Shown here piece by piece: positions 23,583-35,708 of a stretch of 64,000 nt of DNA. Numbering within the stretch: the first letter of the stretch is position 1; each line of letters opens with the position of its first letter. The stretch lies in the NCBI RefSeq assembly GCF_001659605.2, contig NC_035169.2:14322263-14386262 (forward strand). The letters run 5' to 3'. Source of the DNA: Manihot esculenta. Taxonomy: Eukaryota; Streptophyta; Magnoliopsida; Malpighiales; Euphorbiaceae. The notes under the pieces were generated by a model. The model saw nothing but the letters and a program-made list of their open reading frames with translations. It was not told the origin of the DNA and made no database searches. Position numbers and translations under genes: made by a program.

Positions 23583-24467
23583 TTACCTCTCTCCATCAAA
23601 CTCCATTGCGAGTGTGCCTTCATGCACGTCAATCTTCGTTCTAACTGTGCTAAGGAATGGTCTTCCTAGCAACAAATCTGTAGAGTTGGATGAATTGTCA
23701 TCCTCCATGTCTAGGATAAAGAAGTCTGCTGAGAAGATTAATTTTCCCACTTGGATCAAAAAATCTTCCAACACGCCCTTAGGATAGACTATTGATATAT
23801 CGATGAGTTGGAGTGTGATTCCTATTTGTTTCAAAGGGCCTATATCCCTAGACAAATAAACTGATAGAGGCATAACATTTATGGAAGCTCCTAAGTCACA
23901 CATTGCCTTTTTGACTTCAAGGTTTTCAACTTTACATGATATAGCAAATATGCCTTTGTCTTTACATTTTTGTGCAATTTTTCTTTGGAGTATAGCTGAC
24001 ACATTCTTCCCTACTTTAATCTTTTCGTGCCCATACAATTTTCTTTTATTAATGCAAAGGTCTTTTAGAAATTTCGCATACCTGGGTATTTGCTTTATGG
24101 TTTCAATAAGGGGTATGTTTACCTGGACTTTGCGAAAGATCTCTAAGATCTCTTTCTCTTCCTTTTCCCTCTTTGTTTGTGCAAGTTTTTTGGGAAAAGG
24201 TGGACGTATTACTTGCATTGGAGATTGTTCTTCCTCAGATTTCTGGGGTTGTTTCTCTTCTGGAATCTCTATTTCTGCTTCTGTCTTCTGGTCTGCTGTA
24301 CTACCTTGGGCAAGCCTCTTCGGGTTGGCAAATTCCAACTCCTTCCCACCTTGCAGTGTAATTGCGGTTATGTTCTGTTTTGGATTTGGCACGGTTTGGG
24401 AAGGCAGTTTCCCTTGAGATTCCAGCTTGCTCATTGATGTAGCAAATTGGCTAATTTGATTCTCCAA
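23583..24467 (-). pseudogene. Athila-type gag C-terminus and protease
   Basis: An open stretch of 294 codons. The N-terminal part is a linker with a Lys/Glu/Gln-rich tract. Then come the conserved IPRYAKFLKDLC segment near 24070-24105, the protease motif CDLGASINVMP near 23880-23912 (first position D, with LGAS in place of T/S-G) and LLLGRPFL near 23655-23680. This layout is typical of Athila/Tat protease. Sequence between 23120 and 23580 continues toward RT but is broken. Confidence 0.82.
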
Positions 24468-24494
24468 ATTCTGTATGTTTGATTTCTTTTCCTG

Positions 24495-25560
24495 TTAAAA
24501 AGCAAGAGTGTTATTAGCGAGGGATTGAACAATGTCTTCTAGAGACATACCTGATTTTGCAGCTTGATAGTTGGTTCTTAGCTGGTAGTTCTGCTGTCTA
24601 TTCCCATAACTAAGGTTTGGATGATCTCTCCACCCTGGATTGTAAGTGCTTGAAAATGGGTCATACTTCCTTTGTTGTCCATTGAACCCTCTAATGGCAT
24701 TTACCTGTTGCTCTCCTTCCTGAAGGATATGACACAAATCTGTGGGATGGTTGGCTTATTTGCAAATACCACAAGTTTGTGCATTATTTCCTGCAGCCAA
24801 TTGTTGAATTATAGCTATTAGTTGTGAGATTTTAGAATCTAAAGATGCAATACTTACTTCATTGGCATTTCTTGGAATGTCCTCTTCTTGGCCATATGAA
24901 TTGCGGCCATTTTTTAGATTAAGGTTTTACCTTCTTCATGTTCCATTTCTGAAATGGCACCTCCACTAGCAGCATCAATCATCCTTCGTTCTAATGGCAA
25001 AAGTCCTTCCTAGAAGTGAAGGTTAAGCTGTTTTGTAGTGATTCCATGTTTTGGACAACTAGCAATTAATTTCTTATATCATTCCCAATATTCATGTAAA
25101 GTTTCATTCTTTCCTTGTTTAATTCCACTTATTTCATTTCTTATTGATGATGCTTTGGTTGCTAGGAAAAATCTTTCTAAGAATAAGTCTCTAATTTACA
25201 CCCAAGTGGTGATTGTACCTGGGGGCAAATAGTAGAGCCAATCCTTAGCGGATTCAATTAAAGTGAAAGGAAAAGGTACAAACCTTATTTGTTCGTCAGT
25301 TATACCTTGTGGTCTCATACTTGAACAAACCACATAAAACTCCTTTAGATGAAGATGGGGTCTTCATTCTCCAAACCTTGAAATTTTGGTACATATGAAT
25401 CATACATGTTCGCAATTCCAAGGGTGCATTCAGTACTGGGTATGTGATGCAAAGGGGTTGCTCTTCAGCGGCAGTAGCTGCGGCCATATTGTCTCTTTGG
25501 TTTGTGTCAATTGGAGGCTCGGTTGGTGTTGAAGATGAGGTCTCTTTCGTGCGCAAAGGG
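24495..25560 (-). pseudogene. Athila-type gag N-terminal region, broken
   Basis: Two frames are recognisable: 25556-25296 (start of gag, with a run LQFKVW-like near 25390) and 24737-24495 (Gln/Asn-rich end of gag). Between them (about 24740-25290) gag-like codons are visible with several stops. It sits in the expected order between the PBS at 25713-25729 and the protease. Confidence 0.65.
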
Positions 25561-25712
25561 GAACGGGCAGATGGTTGAGAGGCTCCCGATTTGGCCTATT
25601 TTTACAACTTGGTTGCTTTTCCTAACCTTTTTGCAGTCTTCTCTATTTTTGGATCAAACTGAATTCTGTTATTTTCAGATCTGGTCATAAAACAAAAACA
25701 AATTATTAAAGG

Positions 25713-25729
25713 TCCTCGGCAATGGCGCA
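25713..25729 (-). other. Primer binding site, Athila-type (tRNA-Asp like)
   Basis: On the minus strand TGCGCCATTGCCGAGGA follows the LTR end after a few bases. It resembles the TGGCGCCGTTGCCGGGGA-type PBS used by Athila elements, with several changes. Confidence 0.7.
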
Positions 25730-25734
25730 AAATT

Positions 25735-26804
25735 TGACGAGTGTCGAATCTGTCAATTTAATATTTACTTCCCTTTTCTTGATTGATAAGAACTTGTAGA
25801 TAAGGTAAGTGAGTATCGATCCCACAGAGACCTTAATTCTATTTAATTTAGATTACCAATTAAAATAGAAGAGTGGTTTAATACAAAAAATGAAAAAAAG
25901 AGAGTTTTTTTATGAAAGTCGTTTTGCTTTAGGCAAGCCAATAAAAATAAACTTGAAAGAAAAAAAATAATGCAATTGAAATTTGAGAAACAAATAATTA
26001 ATTAAAACTTTCAGTTGAAGGTAATCAAATTGAGGTGTTTTACAATTGATCATTGGTTAAAAAAATAATTTATGTTATTATCTATTGTTTGGTTATAGTG
26101 GTCAAACACGCGAATCCCACCAATCTTACTTATGAATAAATTAATCTACTTCGTGCTTAAATTAATTCCTAGTTAATTAACAACCCCAACACTTGTGTAG
26201 ATTTAATTAGTCAATTGCATTAAGAGAGAATAACTCAAATTTGATCAATAAAAACATGTGATTTATTTAAATCAAATCTATCAATTTCTTAACATAAACT
26301 AATATGTTAATTGCTACTTGTTATTAATCTAATTAAACAATTATGGATTTAATTAAATTAATTAGCTGTATGTTATTTTCTAAGAGATTCAATAGACCTC
26401 TTGAATTCTCAAGAAAACAACAATGGAGGTGGTGTTCCTCGAAATTAGAAATTAATAGAAAATAGAAATAAGATGAAGAGAATTGAAGTGCATAACCTCA
26501 CAATTTGAATAAAACCTCAATTTAATTTAATCTTCAACTGAAAATAATTGTTTAGCCTCTAAAGGCCATAATAAAATTGCAACAATTACAGAAAAAAGAA
26601 GAAAAGAAGAAGAAAAAGAAAAGAAGAAGATGGAGAAGGAGATAGCAGGGGAGGGGCGGCAGCAAGAGAGGAAAGAAAAATGATGCTCTAGATTTAATTC
26701 TATGAGCCTTTATATAGGCACAAAAAGATAAAACTTAATAGTTTAAAATAAAATCTACTACTCCTATCTTATCTCTATTCCTAATCTAATTGAGTTTGAT
26801 TCAA
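25735..26804 (-). repeat. 5' LTR of the Athila-type element (U3 end lost)
   Basis: Reads right to left and ends TCGTCA at 25735 beside the PBS. A TATA-like GCCTATATAAAGG lies at 26709-26721 on the minus strand, and a GA-rich tract is at about 26585-26650. The LTR is cut at 26804 by the poly(A) end of a LINE. The same layout is seen in plus orientation at 61260-62883. Confidence 0.75.
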
Positions 26805-26839
26805 TTTTTTTTTTTTGAAAATAAATAGATAGAATTATA

Positions 26840-28021
26840 TTAATTCAAAAGAGGAATCACAAAATCAGGAGGGATGAACGACCACTCCAACATGTTCGGA
26901 AATAAATGCGTTGCTTGTGCAAGAGCATGAGTAACTTTGTTTACCGAACGAAATACATGAGAAACTAACAAGTTCCCACTAATCTCTTGAATTAGAGATT
27001 TATAATCTGAAATAATACCCCCAAAAATAGAAAAATCAGTCACAGAGACAGCCTGAAGAGCTTGAATTACTTGAAGGTTGTCTGATTCCACCTCCATTCT
27101 CATCCAACCTTTTTCCTTAATCCAGCTTAAAGCTTCCCTCATACCCATCACTTCTGCAATTAAAGGAGAGAATCTACCAGACATACGCAATATTTTAGCC
27201 GCCACAAAGGAGCCCTCTGCATCTCGAACCACCATCCCTACTCCTGTCCATCCTACGGTACTGGTAGTGGCAATATCTACATTTAACTTCAGCCAATGAG
27301 GAGCTGGTTTCTGCCAAACACTTCCTGCATGAAGCGATATATGGGTTGCGTCTGGTACCATGGTAGTCAGTTGAGCACCCTTACATTCCTGGTGTAAACG
27401 AAGAGCTCTAAACGTGGTTGACAAAATGTTTGGAGTTCTGTTAGTCCACACCACACCATTCCTCTCCTCCCACAACAACCAACAGAGGTATACTAAGGTA
27501 GCAGAATCCTTTGGATTGAAGAGAGCTAAAGGTCTTTTGGTCCATTCCTTAAAAGAATGAACATCCGGGGCAAACCATCCAATAGGAGAAGCATGCCATA
27601 CCTGTTTAGCAAAAGAACAGTAGACCAAGAGATGTTTTATTGACTCTGGTTCAATATTGCACATAGGACAAGACGCTACTACATCTACATGCCGAAATCG
27701 AAGCAAGTCCCTGCAAGGCAGAGAATGTGAAACAGCTCGCCACATAAAATTCTTAAATTTCGGAGCAGCTTGAATCGCCCAAAGCTTCTTCCAAAAACTA
27801 CGTTCTCCAACCTCTGCTCCCTCAACTCTGGTCAGTGCCTTATAAGCACTCCTGACTGAATACACTCCTTTTCTCTCAAAACGCCAATACTGAATGTCAG
27901 CATGAGAAGCTCCTCGCAAAGGGATCGATAAAATTAAATCCTTGTCTCTCTGATTAAAAATAGCTTGGACCAAATCCACATTCCACCTCCCTCCCATAAT
28001 CAGGTCCGAAACCATGAACAC
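26840..28021 (-). pseudogene. LINE ORF2 C-terminus: zinc-binding RT-associated domain and RNase H
   Basis: 393 codons uninterrupted. First half: zf-RVT domain with WKKLWAIQAAPKFKNFMWR and CPMCNIEPESIKHLL...C near 27620-27680. Second half: RNase H (RVT_3 type) with LNVDIATT (first Asp), IAEVMGMREAL (Glu) and MEVESDNLQVIQAL (Asp), so the acidic residues are kept. The frame is separated from RT by a stop at 28074-28076 and a frame change, so the original ORF2 is broken even though this half is open. Confidence 0.85.
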
Positions 28022-28075
28022 ACCAAAATTAAAATCAAATTCGGTAGTAATAGTAGGTAACTCACAGTCAGGGAG

Positions 28076-29780
28076 CTAATTATCTATCCAAATAGAAATG
28101 TCTTTGCTGTTTCCAACGCGCCATGAGAGACCATTCCTAATTAAATCCTGTGATTCCCTAATGCTCCTCCACACATAGCTGGGGTTTGTACCAAAAGGAG
28201 CCTCAAGAAATGAGCTATCTGGAAAATATCTAGCTCGAAGAATCTGACTTGCAAGAGAACTAGAATTAACAAACAAATGCCAACCCAATTTACCAAGCAT
28301 TGCAATATTGAATTGTCGAATCCTCCGAAAACTCAAGCCACCAAAATGTTTGTGGCGAGCTAACCGATCCCAGCTTAGCCAATGTATTTTCCTGCTGCCA
28401 TCGGCTTTAGAACCCCACCAAAACCGTGCCATCATCTTTTGTAGATCATCACAAATGCCTTGTGTAAGTAAAAATAGGTTCATAACATAGCTTGGCAAAG
28501 ACTGCAGTACAGATTTTACCAGAACCTCTTTACCGACACGAGAAAGAGCCTTGTGCTTCCATGAATTCAAGCGTTTCCAGAATTTATCTTTAACAAACTG
28601 AAATACATCAGCTTTATTACGGTCAATAGCAGTTGGTAGACCAAGATAGAACCCCAAATTATCATGCTCATTGACTAATAGAGTACTACAAATCACCCTC
28701 CTCACCTCATGTGGCACATTCTTACTGAAACAAATAAGAGATTTATCGAAATTAATGAGCTGACCTGCCGCTGAAGCATAAAGTTGCAAAGCTTCCTTAA
28801 GATTCAAAGCTTGAGAAAGTTCATCCTTGAAGAAAAAAATACTATCATCCGCGAAGAAAAGGTGAGATACCACTAGGGCCCCTCTACAAATCGAAACACC
28901 CTCCAAAGCACCCACCTCCACCTTGCTCTGAATTAGGCGCGATAATCCTTCCATACAAAGAATAAAGAGATAAGGAGAGAGAGGGTCTCCCTGCCTCAAC
29001 CCTCTCTCCGAAGTAATAGTCTCCAATAATCTGCCCTGATGAAGGACTTTAAAAGAAACAGTAGAAACACCCAAATAAGAACTCAACAAACACTGCAGAA
29101 AACCCAAGTTTCAAGAGCATAGCAGTCATAAAACTCCATTCAAGCCTATCATAGGCTTTACTAACATCAATCTTGAGGGCTGCATATCCATCCTTGCCCC
29201 GCCGCTTGCCACGCATATAATGAAGGGTTTCATAAGCAATAACAGTGTTCTCTGGTATGTGTCTACTAGGAACAAAAGCACCTTGAGATGAAGAAATGAT
29301 TTTCGGCAGGATAAGTTTCAACCTGTTCGCAACCATTTTGGAAATAATTTTATACAACACCTGAAAAAGTGCTATTGGTCGCAAATCAATAACCTTCTCC
29401 ACCTACTCTTTCTTTGAAATTAGGACAATTGCTATTTCATTAAGTTTTTGCGGAAAATTGCCCGTATGAAGGCAGTTGATACAGAAATCTGCAACTTGGT
29501 CACCAATAATACTCCAGTACTTGCGCTAGAAGCCCGGATTGAATCCATCCAAGCCAGGTGATTTCTCTGCCTGCATACTGAAAACCGCAACACGCACCTC
29601 TTCCCTTATATATGGTAAGCATAGCTCCTCATTCTGTGAGTCTGAAATAATCGTGGGAACTAAATCAATGATAGCCCGAGGAGAGCCAGCTTGAGAGGTG
29701 AAGATATTCCGAAAGTACCCTGTAATAACCTCCTCCAGCCCTGAGTTCCAATCACACCACACACCAGAATCATCCTTCAA
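28076..29780 (-). pseudogene. LINE ORF2 reverse transcriptase, three frames
   Basis: 29780-29526 carries the lead-in (EEVRVAVFSMQAEKSPGLDG). 29402-29049 carries LRPIALFQVLYKIISK and KIDVSKAYDRLEW (first catalytic Asp). 29107-28076 carries RGLRQGDPLSPYLFI and the catalytic FADDSIFFF near 28845-28870, then the thumb and the FWWGS segment. Breaks: a stop near 29524, a stop near 29403 and a frameshift near 29050-29107. Only a few lesions, so this copy is moderately young. Confidence 0.88.
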
Positions 29781-29897
29781 ACGGTCAATTCTATTCTTCC
29801 TTTGTCTGATAGTTGCTCTCCTATGAAAAAACTTTGTGTTCTGATCACCCTCCTTCAGCCAAAACTCTTTAGCTCTCTACCTCCAATACCATTCCCT

Positions 29898-30293
29898 TCA
29901 TTGAAGGAGATCAACAAACCGGGCCTTTACTGTATTAAACTCCCGTCGACTCGCATTATCCCTTTTACCCCGCAATAGCCCCAAAACTTTCTTACAATTG
30001 TCAATATCAAGCTGGAATTGTTGCCTCATAGTACTCCCCCAATCGCCCAATCTAAAGCTACAAACTTTTAATTTATCCAGAACCGAGCCCAAATTAGGAT
30101 CAGACCAAACAGATTGAACAATTTCCTGACACCCAGGCTCTAGACTCCAAGAATTCTCAAACCGAAAAAGTCTAGGGGTGGAACGAGGTAAAAATAACCT
30201 GACCTGTAAGAAAATAGGCAAGTGATCCGAGGAGCTGTAATCCAGGACACTAGCTGTAGACATACTAAATCTCCTTCTCCAATCATCGTTCAC
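29898..30293 (-). pseudogene. LINE endonuclease C-terminal piece and linker
   Basis: Contains YSSSDHLPIFLQV, the SDH motif that ends the APE-type endonuclease of L1 LINEs, followed by a linker toward RT. The N-terminal catalytic part of the nuclease is missing. Confidence 0.78.
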
Positions 30294-30400
30294 AAGGAAA
30301 CGATCTAGCTTAGCTTCAGTCCATTCTTCATCCTCTCGCCCATTATCCCAAGTGTACCTATAAATTGTTAGAAATTTGCCCTATTGGATTCGTATCAAAC

Positions 30401-33400
30401 TAACGCGGAACCCTATGGCACAAGCCTCAAACCCACACGCACAAGTAGATATGGAATCCAAAGATTTAATAAACCCACCTCCTATGGCACCCCACACTTA
30501 GAGAAGCTGAAACACCAATGATCGAAGGATTTATATGAGAATCTGACAAATGCCACAACGAATAGTTGATAAGTATGTAATACCCGGCTAGACTCCGGTA
30601 TCGGAATTCCTACCGTCCGGTGGAATCTCGGATGTCGGAAGCCTCTAGTAGGGGAGAAACCTGTTTTCATAAAATTTTTTAAGATATTTCATGGTTTTAA
30701 GTAAAAAGAAAATAAGTTTTTGCATGAAAACAACATTGGAGGAAAACCCAGGTTCGGCCGTCGAACCTCAAGTTCGGCCGCCGAACCTCAAGTTCGGCCG
30801 CCGAACATGGCATGCATGCGGAGGCACGTTCGGCCCCCGAACGTGGCCTGGCCAGCCACTATAAAAGGGTCCCTTAACCGAAAACGGGCGAGCTTTTTCC
30901 CCATTTTCGGCCAAGGTGAGCTCTCCGCCGCCCCTCACCGATCTTGAGTTCTTTCCTTCCAATCCTTCTCGATTTTCATGAGTTTTTACTTTGTTTTGAA
31001 GATTTTCAAGTTTTGAGCAAAGTTTTGGAGCTTTGAGGTTCAAGGGAACTCAACCCCTCCCATCTCCGAGTTTAGGTCATCTCTCTCTCGATCTCCATGA
31101 GGTAAGAGCCGATCTTAAGCTCATTGCATGTTTTAAGTAAGTTTTAAGTAGATCTATGGAGTAGAATGCATGTGTAGCTCATGGTTAGGATTTATGGATT
31201 TTATATGTGTTATGAACAATGTGAGTTGCTTGATGTGTTGTAGTTGGGGTTTTTGATGGTTTGATGCCCCTAGGAACTTGTATGCTTGTTTGTGTATGTT
31301 TGGGAATGTTGTAGAATAGGTTTATGCATGATTGGGTAGTTTTGGAGGCAATTGTGCATAGAAGAGCTGAGTTTCTGCCACTATGGGAGAAACCAGGTTC
31401 GGCAGCCGAAGGAACTTTCGGCCGCCGAATATGCTTGTGGAGGCAGGGTTCGGCTGCCGAAGCTTGCCCCCGAAAGAGGACTTTCGTCTCTGTCTGGGAG
31501 TTTCGGCCGCCGAAAGTGCCGCCGAACCTGCCTGACTTTCGGCTCTGGAGGGACTTTCGGCCGCCAAACCTGCCGCCGAAAGTGCCCTGTCCAGCCCTCT
31601 CTCGCATGTTTTTCTATGATTGTTTCATGATGTTTTAGGGGGTTTTTGGGGAGTAGTTTAGAGTTATGTTCTAGTTGTTTGGTCCCTCATTTGAGTCCAC
31701 CTGTGTAGGTTCGGACCCGAGGAACCGAGGACCCCAGCAGTGAGTCAGCTGCTCCAGTGTCTGGTCAGAGCTATCCGGAGGTGAGTGGAATAACTCATTA
31801 CGTTTTAAAGCAAATAATGGACTTTTTAGCATGTTTCACGCATCATGAATGCCATGAGATGTACTAGGTTGTTTGCATTAGAATTCACGAATAGGTTGCA
31901 TTGCATACTTTATTGTTGATTGATGTGGATGAACGTTGGATGATCCATAGCCCTCAACCCATGATGTGACGATGTGATATGTACGGTACGGTATGTAAGA
32001 CCAGTGGGACCCATTCTACGTTCGCTGGCACTATGTAAGAGAAAGACCAGGACCCATTCTACGTTCTAGCACAGTTGGACTGTTATGTTATGCTATGTTA
32101 TGTAAGGGAAAGACCAGGACCCATTCTACGTTCTGGCACAGTTGGATTGTTATGTTATGCTATGTTATGTAAGAGAAAGACCAGGACCCATTCTACGTTC
32201 TGGCACAGTTGGACTATGTAGAGGGCTATTGGTGACAAGTTCATCCTTGATGTGATTAGCTGTGATGTGATGCATTCCATGTTGCCATATGATTTAAATA
32301 TTTTTATTATTCTGCTCACTGGGCTCTAGTAGCTCACCCCTCTCCCATTTTCCCCAGGATTGCAGGTACAGGGTAAACTAGGAGGTCCGTAAGAGTAATG
32401 AAGTCATGTGTATGTAATAGATAGTGTGGACATGATAAATGTATTAATGTCATGTAAAAGTACAGTTTTAGTCATGTAATGATTTTGAGGATTAGAGGTT
32501 GTGCTTGACTATATGTATAAGATATCCCTCTTAATACATGATCGTAGATATTTTATGATGATTATGCAAACCAACTCAACTTATGATGTATCGCCCATTG
32601 GGGCATTGTTGAGATCCCACAGAGGGGTCATGATTATGATTATGTTTATGTACAGTGCATGCACAGATTGAGTTTGGTGTATGAACAAAAGAAAAGTTTT
32701 AAATTTTTATGTTTTTTTCTTGATCATGTATGGGATTAAACAGGTTTACAGGTTGCATGTTAGGCTTGCTACGGGTCCCGGCGGCCTTAAGCCGACCTGG
32801 ATCCTAGCGCCGGTAGCGGTCCGATTTTCGAGTCGTTACAAAGTAAGCCAAGATTCCTGGTGCAATTGATGAAAGCAAATCCTCACTCTCACTCAAAGCA
32901 ATACACGCCAAAGGCATGAGAAGAATTCTGAAATTTTGATTAAAAGCTGCCTCTTACAATTGTTTCTTATCCTTATATAGTAAGGAGAAAAACAAATAAA
33001 ACCCTAAGACACTCTTCTTGGACCTGACTTAAACACATAAGGCCCAAGCCCAATCACACACTAAAATAACACATAAGTATTAAAACATAAGCCCAAAACA
33101 TGGCCCAACACTCTAAAACTTAAAAGATAAAGTATGGCCAGAATACAAGCCCAAACAAAGCTAAAATAAAACAAGTGTTAAATAATAAAAATATAGCAAA
33201 ACCATCATAACAAAGCTGAATCTTCACAAAAGCCTTACTTGATCTTCACTTTAGGCTTCCCTTTGTGTAGTTTTAGCCCATAGGTTTGATTAGGCTCCCT
33301 AAGCCTATGATTGCAAGTATTGCACCAAATCTATCCTATATGAGTTGAAGCACGCCCCAAATATATATGGATCATATGAATATGATTTTGAACTCCTTTT

Positions 33401-33469
33401 AGATCCATTTGAATGACATAAGTTTGCTCCACACCATTGTTAGAAATTTGCCCTATTGGATCCGTATCA
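30401..33469 (-). repeat. LTR C (3' LTR) of gag-protease element copy 2, interrupted
   Basis: Segments 30401-30575 and 32846-33469 together form an LTR of about 800 bp. It is split by the Tekay solo LTR at 30576-32840 with its AAGTA duplication. The LTR starts TGATACGG at 33469 next to the PPT. Confidence 0.9.
30576..32840 (+). mobile_element. Tekay-type Ty3 solo LTR 3
   Basis: 2265 bp, TGTAATACCC...GTCGTTACA, with a perfect 5-bp duplication AAGTA (30571-30575 and 32841-32845). TATAAAAG at 30860-30867. Palindromes lie upstream of it (about 30752-30845) and at about 31398-31585. Three hairpin repeats of about 67 bp lie at about 32036-32215. Splice-like signals: donor at 31102, acceptor ending 31708, donor at 31781, acceptor ending 32357. 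Confidence 0.93.
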
Positions 33470-34781
33470 TTCTCTCCTTCTTTAGAAAAGATTCGTCCTC
33501 GAATCTTGCTGATATTTATGTCAAAAAGGGAAGCTTTAGGAACCCATGTATCTTCAAAGACCTCCTTTTGAATAGGTGGAAATAGGATAAAACTTTCATC
33601 ATGAATGTTTTCATCAACAACCTGCACATCAAGAACAAATGAACTAGGCATAAAAATATTAGTCATAGAAAAATCTTGTGGATGTGACCCATTCTCCTCT
33701 ACAACTTCCAAAACAGTCTCATTCGCCTCCTCCACCTCATCAATCATGTGCTCCCCATGTCCCTCATCATTCACAACCTCTTCTATAAGTTCATTGATGG
33801 AATTCTCAACAATAACTACATTAGATTCATGCATTACAACTTCCTCTTCAATTTCAATCTCTATGGAAGTTGAGATTGGAACTTTAGCCTCTTCTTTCTT
33901 CTTTTCTTTCTCCACTTTCCCTCCTTGAACTAGTCTTGATTCTTTTCCAGCCTCTTTACCCTCAAACTCACTCTTTTCTCTCATCTTTTCCGCAGAATTC
34001 AAGCTCTCACTCCCCTTTGTGGCCAAGGCCGAAGCCTCCCTCTCCCTCTCCAGCATCTTTATTTAATCAACATATACCTCTTGAGGTGATAAAGGAGCGA
34101 GTATAACCTTCTGTCCTTCATGAGTGAAGGAGTACTTGTTATTGAAACCATCATGTTGCACCTTTCTATCATGTTGCCACGGCCTACCCAACAACATATG
34201 GCTTGCCTGCATAGGTACCACATCACACAATATCTCATCCTTGTACCTACCAATAGAAAATGGTATAACCACCTGGCGTGTAACCCTAACCTCACCACAA
34301 TCATTCAACCATTGCAATCTGTATGGCTTAGGGTGTTCAATAGAAGCCAAGCCCAATTTCTCCACCATATACACACTAGCCACATTTGTGCAACTACCTC
34401 CATCAATAATGAGAGTACACACTTTTCCATTAACCAAACACCTAGTGTGAAATATGTTTTCCCGTTGTTCTAGGCTTTCTTTCTTAACCTGCATATTCAG
34501 AGCACGCCTAGCAACAAGCATCTCACAATATGCAGCAAGCAACACATTATTAACCAACACATCCGAATCATCACAGTCATTATTGCAATTAAGAGTTCTT
34601 TGAGGTATTCTTGTAGAAGTGGAAGTTTGTGAGACATTCAAATTCTTCATAGTTCCAGTTAACCTCTCAAGAGTCTTATTGAGCCTTGACCACTGACTGA
34701 CTTCTTAAAGAGCTTATAATCGTTACCCATATTCGATTCACTTCCATCAGTACGATCCACCACATTCTTGTCTTTACTCAT
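33331..34781 (-). pseudogene. gag-protease ORF of non-autonomous Ty3 element, copy 2
   Basis: Starts at ATG 34781 as in copy 1. A 7-nt deletion near 34693 breaks the N-terminal frame. The next frame covers 34650-34063, with the protease (DGGSC near 34392-34406, LGRPWQHDR near 34165-34191). A TAA at 34060-34062, where copy 1 has CAA, ends it. The third part (34056-33331) is a charged Glu-rich region and a pol-end-like piece (ISKIRGRIFSKEGEN) that continues through the PPT into the LTR to a stop at 33331. With so few lesions the parent family probably encoded a single protein of about 530 residues plus an LTR-encoded tail. Protease identity is firm; the role of the charged region is unknown. 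Confidence 0.82.
33470..33483 (-). other. Polypurine tract of gag-protease element copy 2
   Basis: AAAGAAGGAGAGAA on the minus strand, directly before TGATACGG. A stem-loop with an AGGA loop lies immediately upstream at 33488-33507. Confidence 0.8.
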
Positions 34782-34784
34782 CCT

Positions 34785-35694
34785 ACCTTAAATCAACAAA
34801 GAACAAAAAGGACTAGCAAATATTATATTAAAAAAGAAAGTACTCAAGTGTTTGCACTCTTACCATTCTTTTGTTGATTCTTCAATTGCACTTCAGAAAC
34901 TAAGGTCAACCAACTAACCACAAGGTGCGTTTAATGAAACAAAGAAGAAATACTAAAGAAAGAAGGAAGCGCGCAAAAACTAGAAAGAAGACACTGACAA
35001 TTTGGAAAGTAACACATGAACTAGGTTTTGTGCTACTTGAAAAATATCACCTAGAGTATAGACACAAGCAAACAATACTCCAGCAATGTAAAAGAAGCAA
35101 AAGCAAGCTTAAACAAAAAAAGAAACTTAGAAATCAAATAATAACGAACCTGGACAAAAAATATTGCATTTAATTCACTTTAACGCAAATTAAATATGGA
35201 TCTACTTAAATCTACCCAAAAAGGAAAGTATCAAAACCCCACAAATAGAATCAGAAAAGAAAAATGTAAATTTCTCTCAGATCAGAAACATGGACGAAAA
35301 TTCTGGTATTAAAAGAAGGATTTGACATCAAATCAATTTAGATGCAATTGCCCAAAATGTGCACTTTAGGAAATAAGCAGAATTTCTTTTATCTCCTAAT
35401 CTGGATTCGACCAAATTCAAAATTCAAAATTCAAATTGATTCCCATAAATTACTGCAATTAATTGAGATAGGTAAGGTAATATAGATGAAAAAGGAAGCA
35501 TATCACAATTTCGGCCAAATCAAGGTAAATAAAGCAAAGGTGATTTTTTTTTTTTGGATTTTAATTTTTTTTTCTGATTAATAATCAAGAAGGTGCAGCC
35601 ATGGACACACAAGCTTTCACCGAAAACAATAAAGAAGAAAATGAAAACTCAAAAACCCTAGATCCTAAGATAAATCAGAATTTACCTCACTTTG
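34785..35694 (-). other. Untranslated leader of gag-protease element copy 2
   Basis: AT-rich sequence between the PBS and gag, with homopolymer runs near 35545-35570. The ORF at 34925-35173 on the plus strand is low-complexity Lys/Arg sequence and is not called a gene. Confidence 0.65.
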
Positions 35695-35706
35695 GCTTTG
35701 ATACCA
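35695..35706 (-). other. Primer binding site of gag-protease element copy 2
   Basis: TGGTATCAAAGC on the minus strand, two bases (GT) after the end of LTR B. It is of tRNA-Met type with one change from the usual sequence. Confidence 0.85.
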
Positions 35707-35708
35707 AC

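Larger units (their letters stand above)
26805..30364 (-). mobile_element. L1-type LINE, 5'-truncated
   Basis: Poly(A) tail 26805-26816 (read as T on the plus strand). Upstream lie the RNase H and zinc domain, reverse transcriptase and the last part of the endonuclease. ORF1 and most of the endonuclease are absent: the LINE stops at about 30364 against an LTR piece. 5' truncation is normal for LINE insertion, but here the left end could also have been cut by the neighbouring LTR element. Target duplications were not found. Confidence 0.88.

Noticed and set aside
23881..24437. Plus-strand ORF of 178 codons
   Set aside because: It is the antisense of the Athila-type gag-protease frame on the minus strand, which has recognisable motifs.
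26585..26650. GA-rich tract as a polypurine tract
   Set aside because: It lies in the transcribed part of an Athila LTR, not next to an LTR start; simple-sequence expansion explains it.
34925..35173. Lys/Arg-rich plus-strand ORF
   Set aside because: Low-complexity A-rich leader of the minus-strand element; no homolog features and absent from any second copy in the window.
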